NCBI RefSeq assembly: GCF_001640805.2
Contig: NC_066833.1
Coordinates: 418,757-482,756 of the forward strand
Length of the DNA: 64,000 bases
Source: Lates calcarifer
Taxonomy: Eukaryota; Chordata; Actinopteri; Centropomidae
Direction: 5' to 3'
Below, piece by piece: positions 54,346-64,000 of this stretch; the first letter of the stretch is position 1; each line of letters starts with the position of its first letter. The notes beneath the pieces are model-generated. The model saw only the letters and a program-made list of their open reading frames with translations, searched no databases and had not been told where the DNA came from. Both the position numbers and the translations under genes were made by a program.

Positions 54346-57300
54346 CAATGTAGTTACACATTTACACTTATGCAGCCAGTATTTATTCATTTTTAATTGA
54401 ACACAAACACTTCTACAGTTATTTTTATTTCAGCAGAATAAATAATTGTTGTAATTGTGTCTGCTGTGCTGTAGGTTGCAAATGAGAAAACAAAGGGTTT
54501 GGCAGCACTTCATCAGTAAACAAAGACAAGAATGTGTGGACATACCACAATCTGGTCCAGGAGATCCAGGCAGATCCTCAGAGACACCGTTCTCTCCATA
54601 ACTGAACCAAAAAATCAAAGATGGACACAAATAATAGTGCTCCTGTTGAAGCAAAACAAAAGATTGTGGTAACATAGAATTTAACTTTAAAACAATTAAT
54701 AGAAAAATAATATGCCCAGGTCTTCCTGGATAGAACATCCTCTGAAACAATACGGATAAAATTATACACTGTGTAAAGTTTAGGCAGAGCAGTGTTACTT
54801 TGATAATTTCAACCTTTCAAATAACAAAAATGCCAAGCTACTGTCACTCTAGGGGTTGTACATAGAAAATAATATATGCAACTTAAGTCCCCTTTAGTGT
54901 GCTTGTTTGCTTTTTAACAAAGCCTAGTGCATTTATTAAGAATTTTTGGTTGGGCTAACATTAAAGGATTCAACTGATGACCCTGCAGATAATGACAATG
55001 GAGAAAGAAAGATGTTTTATGACCAAAATCATAAATAAAATAATGGAGTAAGAGAAAAATACGTTATCTGAAACCTTATATCTCTTTAAACCTGAAAAAC
55101 TGGATGAATAATTATATAGTTTTTGTTGCTGAATAATTATTTTTCCTCATATTTCATGATGAACATTTTCTACCCCTTGTTGCAAAATTTTACATTTAGG
55201 ACTTGGGGACAAGTGGAATTCTGCAGCTCTGCAGTGTTTTGTGGCTGAATTAGACTCCCCACATAACCAAAATAACTTTATACATGCAGGGGTGTTTTGG
55301 CATTCTGCACGTACCCACATCAAACTATACCAGAAATAATGGCAGGATGTAAACCAAGATTGGACAGATCAAAGCTTTTCTCTGATTGTGGTATAAGCAT
55401 GGCTAAAAATGTAAAACTCTTTCTTGCATGACTGTTGTATTTCTCACTGACTACAAGAGAAAAGGCTTGTTTTCTCTTAACTGAACTCTGGAACCAACTG
55501 ATAAACAGAGTTAAAGGAAGTTAAGGGAATAGATTAACCTGTACAAACCCATGGCAGTGGTTGGCAACGGTGTAATGTCACTGGGGATTTAAGCTTTACT
55601 CTCTTACTGGAGCAGAAAATAACTATAATCCAAAAACGAAAATAAACACAAGCCACTTTTCTCTACTGTGAAAAGAGAAATGTCCATTCACCCAGTGGTT
55701 ACAGTGTGCATGCTACAACTGCAGAGCAGTGGATTGGAGCAGCAGGAGGAGCGGGGGAATCGATGGCTCATGAGTCAACCTCATCTGTTTCCCCCTGCAG
55801 AAATACCACTTGAGCTCAGAGTGGGCTGCTGCTGAGCTGCTGTTCATGGTTCACCAACAAATCTGCTTACAGCTGCCACACCTTGCACTGTAAAGAATGC
55901 TGGAAAAACTACTACCCTGTCATGTTCTCCAGTGAGATAAGTCGGGTTTATAAGCAGTGTTGTGAGCCTCCTCCACACTGGAAGTGCTCCCATCTTCATT
56001 GACAATTATTTCACAAGCATCCACTGCCAACATCAGAGCAGTCTAGGAAACTTAAATCTCTATACATTCAGGTTTAACACAGGTGCCCAGACCTAGTTTC
56101 CCAGATGCCTAGTTTTAATTTTTCAGAATAAACTTGATGAAAGGGTCACTATTGTAGGTGTGCAAACAAGAAAATTATTTTGTTAAGAACATCATTAAAT
56201 AGCAGGTTGTGAAATATTACCTTCAATCCTTTGCGTTTAAATACATTATAAAAGCTTGGTTGTAACTCTGGGCCAAATAATGAATACTATAAATTCTGCA
56301 TAACGACGTCCATTTCAGTGGAAAATGAGATTGAATACAGTTCCCTTGCAGCTGTTCTTGTGGTTTAGCACACAGTAGCAGTTGGTAAATGAAGTGTCAT
56401 GCAGGATGAAACATGTGGTGTAATATATTGTAGTGGAGGCCCGCGCAGAGTGTACTGTGGTGGGTAGAGCTTACCAAGGCTGGTGGAAGCAGATGGTTTT
56501 TCCCCCTCCTTCTTTTTCAAGCCCGCGGGACTAATTGGTTTTGTACTCTGTGCTTTAAAATGGTATTTGATTAAAGCTTCCCACCATTAAAGGACAGAAA
56601 ACAACAGAGCCACTCATCAAGTTGAGCCTCATTGCAGTTTATTATTTTCAACAGGTTCATTTGATTTAGAATAAAAACAACACTTTCTATAGGCTAGATG
56701 GAAATTGGCTCATCAAGACTGTAGAGGACATCTAATCACAGCTTTGCTCATTCATTGAAGCAACAGAAAAAATCTTTTTAATAGGCCATGATGAAGAAAA
56801 TGTTCAATACTGCATGCCGTTAAAAGAAAATGTGACAAAATTAAAGACAAAAGCAAGTTGAGGCAGCTGTCCTTAGAAGTGGCATCTTTCTTGTTTCATT
56901 TGATCAGTTGTTCACATAATTTGGAGATATTACTTTGTTCCAGTATATCAGGAATGTAACTTTTCTAAAGCAACATGACCTGAACTTGTATAGGCCACTC
57001 TCTAGTGACAGTATGTACAGCTTTATGAAAACACCCTGTCCCCAGCAGGAAATATGACAGCGTGACAAACTGTTGCCTGTCCTCTCTGCAGGGAAAGCCA
57101 TCGGTTCTTCTCAGGTATTTTTAGCCTGAGACATCAGCAGTGGGCTGTAGAGGTGTGAAAACCAGCCTGTCCCTGTCCTGGAAAGCAGCTTGGACTTTTG
57201 TTTCTACTCCATTATTCAATCTGACATTAACTTGTAAGCCATTTTATGCTTGGGAGCTGGGGTTGTTTTGTCCTAACCACAGTGATAGACATAAAAAGTT

Positions 57301-57427
57301 GTCTTGATGTGATATATGATATCTTCATCATGCTGATTTAAGTAAATGATCAGTTATGCTAATCTAATTTCTTGGTTAAAGGAGTGATGAGAAACTCAAC
57401 TCTAACATTAAATTCTTTGGTCATTTG
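54346..57427. other. Intergenic, no gene recognised
   Basis: No coding region found. The stretch 56430-56680 has a few CpGs, GCCCGCGGGAC and a CTAATTGG core and reads unlike nearby repeats; possible regulatory block, unproven. Confidence 0.35.
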
Positions 57428-57620
57428 TTTTACAGTACCAGTCAAAAACCTTCTCATTCAGTGTTTTTTTTTTTTTTTTTATCACTTTCTACATTGTAGA
57501 TTAATACTAAAGACATCAAAACTATAAAGGAACACATATGGAATTATATAGTAAACAAAAAGTGTTAAACAAACCAGAATATGTTTTATATTTTAGATTC
57601 TTGTGGATTCATGATACTTG
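57428..57620 (+). mobile_element. Tc1-like terminal repeat remnant
   Basis: 'ttacagtaccagtcaaaaaccttctcattcagtgttttt', 'tctacattgtagattaatactaaagacatcaaaactat' and 'gaacacatatggaattatat' match the well-known fish Tc1 terminal region (tacagtgccagtcaaaagtttggac..). The transposase is absent. Confidence 0.75.
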
Positions 57621-57749
57621 TTCTTGCTCTCACACACACAAATATGGCATTCAACTAGAGTTTATCATTATTATCATAGGATGACTAATTCTTTCTTTGG
57701 AGAATTTTCTGGTATATGAACAGTATATCACCCATCCCTAATTTGAACT

Positions 57750-57960
57750 AAATACCTGCCCTTATTCACCTGATTTGGCACCCTCAGACCACTACCTACT
57801 CCCCAAGATGAAGAAGGAGCTCAGAGGTCACCATTGCCATGGACCATAAAACTAACTCTCATTAGGGCTGACAGCTCTGAACTACCAATGCCATTCAGAT
57901 GATGCTGCTATAATCAAAGGTTTTTGGTGAAGGATCTCCCCCTGCTGATGGGTTTTTAAG
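57750..57960 (+). mobile_element. mariner transposase fragment
   Basis: The + frame reads PYSPDLAPSDHYLLPKMKKE then LRGHHC. YSPDLAPxDYHLFPxLKxxLxGxxF is the third catalytic Asp motif of mariner (DD34D). Only this C-terminal piece remains, directly right of the Tc1 remnant. Confidence 0.8.
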
Positions 57961-58539
57961 AGCTGATGAGTCCTTCTTGGTTTTTGATAAAACCAAGAAA
58001 AACAATTTCTTCCTGACCACTTCAACTGTCATTGTACTCATTTCACATGAGAAAGTAGCATAAACACTATAGCCTCTGGAGTGCTATGGTGACTCTTACT
58101 TGTCCCTGAGATAGTTTCCACAAGACTGTTCTCATTGTCATCTCTTTTTTGACAGAGATGTGAGATGTGAATGTTGACATTATAGTGACAACTTGCACTC
58201 TTTAAAAAGGTTACCACTCTTCTATCTTTTTGATGGAAAATGAAAGCAGTCAAATCCTAATGATAGTGCATCATTCTTTTTGTAGTCTCTCGAATATACT
58301 GGTGATGATCCTCAGCCAGCAGGTAAACGTGCAACAGAGCTGTATGATGGACACCACAGCCAGACAAAATTCCAACACCTGTCCAGAAATGATAAACTGA
58401 TTTTTAAAAAAAAGGTGTCTTTGTTTGGTCTCTGTCTCCACACCCCTCATTCTCAATCTTTACATAAGAGAATGTTGTCATGTTAAAGCATTGCTTTAAA
58501 AAGATCCACAATCAGGTGAACTAGGCTACTGTATTTTTT

Positions 58540-61035
58540 TTATTCCAAAAAGGTAAATACCAACTGAGAGCAAAGCTCTCATTCAAAATGGTGAAAACCA
58601 AAACAAGTGTAGGAAGTGTAAAAATACAAAATCTTATACAAAAAAATAGCACAGACACAATGACTTATAAAATATGAAAAAATAACATAATAAAACAGGA
58701 AATGCAATACACAGAGATAAAACAGATATATAAAGAGAAAAAGAAGCATTCATCATAAAAACATATAACAGTTCTAAGGATGAAAATTTGTCTAATCTAA
58801 GGGAGTTCTGAAGCTTATTCCACCATGAATTCATATATGGAATACCCAGAGTAATACAGTACATTATTGTGAGTAAGTACAGAATCATATTCCTGAGTCT
58901 TAAAAGTGATGATGAATGAAATGGTAGTTTAGTGAGGATGGCTTTATACAGTTGTGCTCATAAGTTTGCATACCCTGGCAGAATTTGTGATTTCTTGGCC
59001 ATTTTTCAGAGAATATGAATGATGATCAAAAGTTTAGATACCCTAGTTCTTAATACCATGTATTGCCCCCTTTAAGATCAATGACAGCTTGAAGTGTTTT
59101 GTGGTAGTTGTGGATGAGGCACTTTATTTTCTCAGATGGTAAAGCTGCCATTTCTTCTTGGCAAAAAGCCTCCAGTTCTTGTAAATTCTTGGGCTGTCTT
59201 GCATGAACTGCACGTTTGAGATCTCCTCAGAGTGGCTCAATAATATTGAGGTCAGGAGACTGAGATAGCCACTCCAGAACCTTCACTTTTTTCTGCTGTA
59301 GCCAATGACAGGTTGACTTGGCCTTGTGTTTTGGATCATTGTTATGTTGGAACATCCAAGTATGTCCCATGTGCAGCTTCTGGTTTGTTGAGTGGAAATG
59401 TTCCTCCAGTATTTTCTGATAACATGCTGCATTCATCTTGCCATCAATTTTGACCAAGTTCCTTGTGCCTTGGTAGCTCACACATCCCCAAAACATCAGC
59501 AAACCACCTCCGTGTTTCACAGTAGGAATGGTGTACCTTTCATAATAGGCCTTGTTGACTCCTCTCCAAATGTAACATTTATAGTTGTGGGCAAAAAGTT
59601 CAATTTTGGTCTCATCACTCCAACTAACTTTGTTCCAGAGGTTTTGAGGCTTGTCTCTGTGCTGTTAAGTGTTTTGTAAGCAGGCTGCTTTGTGGCATTG
59701 GCATAGTAATGGCTTTCTTCTGGCGACTCAACCATGCAGCCCATTTTCCTTCAAGTGCCTCCCTATTGTGCATCTTGAAACAGCTGAAGTTATTTGTGGG
59801 TTTTTCTTTGCATCCCGAATAATTTTCCTGGCAGTTGTGCTGAAATTTTTGTTGGTCTACCTGACCTTGGCTTGGTTTCAACAGAATCCCTCATTTTGAT
59901 TCTTTGATTCTTAATTAGAGTTTGAAAACTGCTGATTGGCATTCTCAATTCCTTGGATATCTTTTTATATCCTTTTCCTGTTTTATACAGTTCAACTACT
60001 TTCTCCTGCAGATCCTTTGATAAATTTTTTGCTTTCCCCATGACTCGGAATCCAGCAACGTCAGTAGTAGCACTGGATGAAACATGCAGGGGTCTGTCAG
60101 GACCCCGGAAACTCGCTGACCTTTTATACACACACTTTGATAACAAGCAAACAGATCACAGATGAGGATGGTTACCTTTAGTAGCCATTTAAACCCGTGT
60201 GTGTCAACTTGTGTGTATGTTATCAGGCCAAAACCTCCAGGGTATGTAAACATTTGATCAGGGTCATTTGGGTAGTTTCTGTTGTCATTATGATTTAAAA
60301 AGAGCAAACACAATTGTTTGATAATAAATGGCTTCACCCAACTACTAACCACGAGTGAAAGAAAAGTTTTTGTATTATCATTCATATTCTCTGAAAAATG
60401 GCCAAGAAATCATAAATTCTGCCAGGGTATGTAAACTTATGAGCACAGCTATAAATTAAAAAGAACAGTGCTCTTCCCTTCACATTTTAAGTGACCTAAG
60501 TCACCTGTAATAAATCTAAGACAGCTCTGGTGCACAGCAGCAGGGAGCTTGAGGGTGTGGGCAGCAGCATGTATATGAATCGCATTTGCATAGTCAAGCA
60601 CTGCTAAAAATCTGCATTCTACTGTAGCTGCCTCTAAAAGAGAAACCTAATTAAATTTTAAACTTTGTAGTAAGTTCCTCAAATTTTTCATCTAACTTAT
60701 AAGATGTCACTTATTTAATTAGCCTTATCTTGATTTAGTAAAAGCTTAAGTTTAATTATCAGAACATTTTGAATAGCCAGAAATTTGGACTTTAAATTAG
60801 ACAGAGCTTTGTCAAGAGGGCACTGATGAGTAACCTACTACTATCAGCATAATAATAAATGGAACTGTCACTATTCAATGAGCCCAGGTCATCTATGTAC
60901 AATGTGAAAAGGAGAGGACCTAGTGTTGAACCTTTTTTATCTTCAGGGAAAACCAGATTCATGACCATCTGCAACTATTCCTTGAGTTCTGCCAGGAAGA
61001 TAATTGTGAAACCAGTTACACTGATGGCATTGCCC
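58540..61035 (-). mobile_element. LINE, minus strand, split by a Tc1-like element
   Basis: Right part (61035 to 60452): frames with GSTLGPLLFTLYIDDLGSLN and YYYADS (normally YADD), and later AIHIHAAAHTLKLPAAVHQS and CLRFITGDLGHLKCEGKSTV. Left part (58948 to 58540): KAILTKLPFHSSSLLRLRNM and then MNSWWNKLQNSLRLDKFSSL. These are consecutive regions of one fish LINE ORF2. Without the 58949-60451 insert the joint reads LFLIYKAILTKLP, a conserved motif (FIYKALxGKLP). Stops show decay, including the altered active-site Asp (ADS). Confidence 0.88.
58949..60451 (-). mobile_element. Tc1-like DNA transposon, 1.5 kb, with both inverted repeats, minus strand
   Basis: Left end CAGTTGTGCTCATAAGTTTG.. and complement of the right end TAGCTGTGCTCATAAGTTTA.. 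match for about 75 bp with few changes. TA duplications lie at 58947-58948 and 60452-60453. The minus strand encodes a broken transposase: MGKAKNLSKDLQEKVVELYK and KKISKELRMPISSFQTLI (paired HTH), then NLWNKVSWSDETKIELF (first catalytic Asp) and FQHNNDPKHK and SPDLNIIEPL. The second catalytic Asp (normally QDNDPKH) is Asn, and frameshifts and a TAA separate the parts, so it is dead. Confidence 0.93.
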
Positions 61036-61074
61036 TGGCCTCCAGCTCCACCATATGGAATCTTAGGTTTTTGA

Positions 61075-61345
61075 GTTCATTCTTATCAGGCTGCCCTTAC
61101 AAGTCTCTAAGGACTCTCCAATTGATCCAAAACGCTGCAGCACGATTAACTGGGAAATGAGATCATATTGTATACTAAAGAGCTCAAAGTACCCTATTAT
61201 CCCTCTGCGCTCCGAGAAAGAAAGCTTACTGGTGGTTTAAAACTTTCCTTTTTGATAAAGCTTTTAGTGAGGGCTGGCTCAAGCCTGAACCATCCCATAC
61301 TTTAGTGATTTCATTGTTTTCCAGAACTTTGCTGGATTACCACTG
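61075..61345 (+). mobile_element. L2-like LINE fragment, plus strand
   Basis: The + frame reads SLRTLQLIQNAAARLTGK, then after breaks a piece with WWFKTFLFDKAFSEGW. The LxxLQLIQNAAARxLT motif is from the ORF2 C-terminal region. It is opposite in orientation to the LINE on its left. Confidence 0.75.
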
Positions 61346-63290
61346 AAGTTGGACAGGGTGTCAACAAAATCACATGATCTAGCATTTCTAGGTGCCCTGA
61401 CACATTTTCTCAACCATTTAAAAATCTGGCAGTCTGTAGAGGACTTCAAGCCTTGTGCTTTTGTCCATGCAACATCCTTTAACCTTCACATCGCTGAGAT
61501 TTCAGATGTAAAACAAGGCTTTAATCTATTTTTTTACCCTGTAGTTCTATAGAGTTAAAAACATTTGTGAAATGGCTTATTGGCTAATTTGGTGTCAGGA
61601 ATAGCACATAACCTCATGACATCACTGAGAACAAATCACCAAGAAAAGCCTGCTTCAGCAAAATGTTTGAAATCTGTCTTTATAATATGTGCGTGTGTGT
61701 GTGGGGGGGGGGGGGGGGGCAATAGGACATAGAGAGACATTAAACCCTAGAAATTCTAAATCTTGTGGCAGAGACAAGCAAAAGAGTATCTCATAAATAT
61801 TACAATTACATCCTGCCATCCCACACAGAGGGTGGCACCTCATGTCACACTGCACTGACCAATCAAATATGTGTAAATGTACATTCCTGATGAATTACTT
61901 AAACTAGATTACTCACTATAATACATAATTTATGCAATTGGAATTCCATCTGGGAACAACATGTACAGCAATTCTCAAGGGTTTTTGCATCATCATTTGT
62001 CATTAATTGTAGGAGCATTTCTACAAAATCCACATTTTTCATTTCTGTAGTGTAAGAAATATAACTAAATGACTACATGGAACCTTGCTGATCAGTATTT
62101 GAGAACTATGTAGAGTAAACCTTGTTGATGAAACAAAACAGGATGGTAAAAAGTAGAAACCAACATTTAGTGGATCATAGTGGATTGGGATGTTGAAAAA
62201 AAGCACCAAAATTCCTTAGTTCCTAAGCTAAGGGCAACAAAGTTGAGTCAGACAGGATCACTTTCATTCTGTTGAAGCTCTCGGAGCTCGTGTTCTCTGC
62301 CGCCTTCCCCTCCAGACCCTTTTTGTTTTAAAGCAAAAACAAAAATGTATTTCAATAACACAACAATAATGGAATGACAAACTTATGCACTGTTGAATCA
62401 AATGCTTCCTAACCATCTAGTACCAAGCTCTCCAGGCATTCACCGTGAAGGTCGAAAGTGACATTAGTGGCAGCAGCTGGTTGTGTAAGGCCTTCCAACA
62501 CACCACAAAATACAGCCTAAAAACATATATTTAGTCGATTGAACTCATGCATACTAGGTACTGTCATTCCACACCTGTCCACTAGTTCCCCTCACAGAGT
62601 TTCTCACCTTCGACAGCAAACTGACCCTGCTCCTCCCTGCTAAGTTACACTCGCCTCTTTTCTGTAAACCTTGCTCTTGCGTTTTTGATCTTTTCAGTCT
62701 GTGATCTGCGTCTTGTCTTCCAAGTCCTGTCAGCTTTGTTCACTTGTTTAAAGCCTTCACACCACAGATTAAAGCAAAATCCATTTGAATGAACATGCAC
62801 TGCTCAGGTGTGCCTGTTTGGATCCTCCTCCTTTTTGCCTGTCTGAAATTGCTCAGTTTTTATATAAGTGCCTTTTTTGAACAAGAACAATTCCCAGAGC
62901 AGAACAGTAGATGTCTGTATTTGACTGTATATAAACATCAGACCATTTTTAACACAGTTGGAGGGCCTTAGTTTATTCAATGCTTTGACCCTCAATATGG
63001 GGCTTGCCACCCAAACTCTTCCTGCCTCCTAAAACTGCAATATCATTATTATTATCACTTGCCCTTGAAAAAAGGATATGGTATGGCAGCACATGAGCAA
63101 CACACTTGTCCTGTATGCCTTGGTGGACACATTCTTATACTTACGATATAGACTCAGCACTTGTCTTTTCCTTTTAGCATTCATCGTTTGCCTATAAAGC
63201 ACAGTATGTTGCATCACAAATTTAAATGACAATTAAAAGCAACACTTACTTTTTATCTTATAATAGATCAGAACACAGCCCGGAACAGTC
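61346..63290. other. Intergenic, no gene recognised
   Basis: Contains a G run of 17 (61703-61719) after GTGTGTGTGTG. The stretch 62570-62785, rich in 'ccttgctcttgcgtttttgatc' type sequence and ending 'ttaaagcaaaatcc', may be a decayed repeat. No gene. Confidence 0.4.
61692..61719. repeat. (TG)n followed by poly(G)17
   Basis: GTGTGTGTGTG is followed by 17 G. The proline-rich frame on the other strand is an artefact of this run. Confidence 0.95.
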
Positions 63291-63293
63291 ACA

Positions 63294-63294
63294 A

Positions 63295-63325
<31 letters not shown>
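63294..63325. repeat. (GAT)n microsatellite
   Basis: About ten GAT units in a row. Confidence 0.95.
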
Positions 63326-63326
<1 letters not shown>

Positions 63327-63599
63327 CAATAATTCCACCTATGAAAAACAACATGAGATGTAGTATTGTTAAACTATGACTTAAACTAGCAAAGGGTAAG
63401 CAAATATAGAACAAAACCTGTTCCCCTGATGGATATTTGGACCAGATTAATTGAAATTACATTGAGCTTTATTTATTTTTCCCTGTTCAGTTTTTCTCCC
63501 TGTTCCTTCTGGGGCTCTATGGCAAACTGTTTTTACTGAAGGAAGACAACCCTGCTATCACTGACTGAATGCATAGAAACTATGAATAATAGTAAGGGT

Positions 63600-63745
63600 G
63601 GGGGCGCCCCCATAGCTGAATGGTTGGGGCGGGTACCACATCCCCAGATCGACACCCTTACTGCATGTCATTCCCCTACTCTCTCCCTGTTTCCTGTCTC
63701 CTCTCCACTGTCCTATCTAAATAAAGGCGAAAAGCCCAAAGAGGT
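63600..63745 (+). repeat. tRNA-derived SINE, plus strand, near complete
   Basis: It starts 'ggggcgcccccatagctgaatggttggggcgggtaccac' (A-box-like), then 'ccccagatcgacacccttactgcatgtcattcccctactctctccctgtttcctgtctcc', and ends 'cctatctaaataaaggcgaaaagccc'. This is a widely spread fish SINE body and tail. Confidence 0.85.
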
Positions 63746-64000
63746 GCATTGCATTGACCAGAGGAAAAAAATACTACTTACTGAGTTCTTATGATCCTGT
63801 AATCAGAGGATACTGATCTCTCCTATCTAATGAATGTATCTGATGCTGAACCTACCTCTGTAGCCTGGCTTTTAATTTAATGTTTTAAGTATATCATTTA
63901 TTTGATTTAATCATTTATTTTATTGTATTCATGTTTTAATGTTTTCTTCTTAAATATCAATTTTATTTGATGTACTGTTGCATTATTTTTTTTTTTTTTA

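Noticed and set aside
63600..63670. tRNA gene (A and B box-like sequence)
   Set aside because: No cloverleaf can be drawn with confidence and the body and tail are those of a tRNA-derived SINE; the same holds for 208, 8281, 13980 and 21730.

Overview
The window is vertebrate nuclear DNA, almost certainly from a teleost fish. It holds a multi-exon gene with GT/AG introns, (TG)n and (CA)n microsatellites, and relics of Tc1/mariner, hAT, L2-type LINE and tRNA-derived SINE families common in fish. There are no operons, CRISPR arrays or bacterial features. I found no undescribed biological system. The interest lies in the fine structure of one gene and in datable transposon insertions.

From 3103 to 44839 on the + strand lie 23 exons of one gene of the contactin-associated protein (CNTNAP/Caspr, neurexin superfamily) type, best matched to CNTNAP5. 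Only the signal-peptide exon is missing, presumably to the left. Domain order is discoidin (exons 2-4), laminin G1 (5-7), laminin G2 (8-10), EGF1 (11), fibrinogen-like (12-15), laminin G3 (16 to start of 18), EGF2 (rest of 18), laminin G4 (19-22), stalk, transmembrane helix and short cytoplasmic tail (23-24). Exon numbers assume one upstream exon. Phases agree at every junction except around exons 18 and 20.

The first 16 or so exons are clean, but the 3' part shows several problems. Exon 18 is one base out of phase if the expected acceptor is used. Exon 20 has homology spread over three reading frames, so two single-base shifts. In the last exon a TGA stops the frame 12 codons before an in-frame RKDYI-stop tail that resembles the family's PDZ-binding terminus, and a local 22-23 bp duplication overlaps that TGA. 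This is either decay of a duplicated cntnap5-like gene or a set of assembly indels. Downstream AG acceptors at exons 18 and 20 could restore an open frame.

The introns carry an 848-bp hAT element with 8-bp target duplications, two Tc1-like relics, and several L2-like LINE pieces in both orientations, one with a 48-base G run. From about 45.3 kb to the right edge I see no gene. That part holds simple repeats, scattered teleost repeats, Tc1 and mariner remnants, and a minus-strand LINE split by a Tc1-like element (58949-60451). Conceptual removal of this element at its TA site restores the LINE reading frame. Possible conserved non-coding blocks cannot be judged without alignment.
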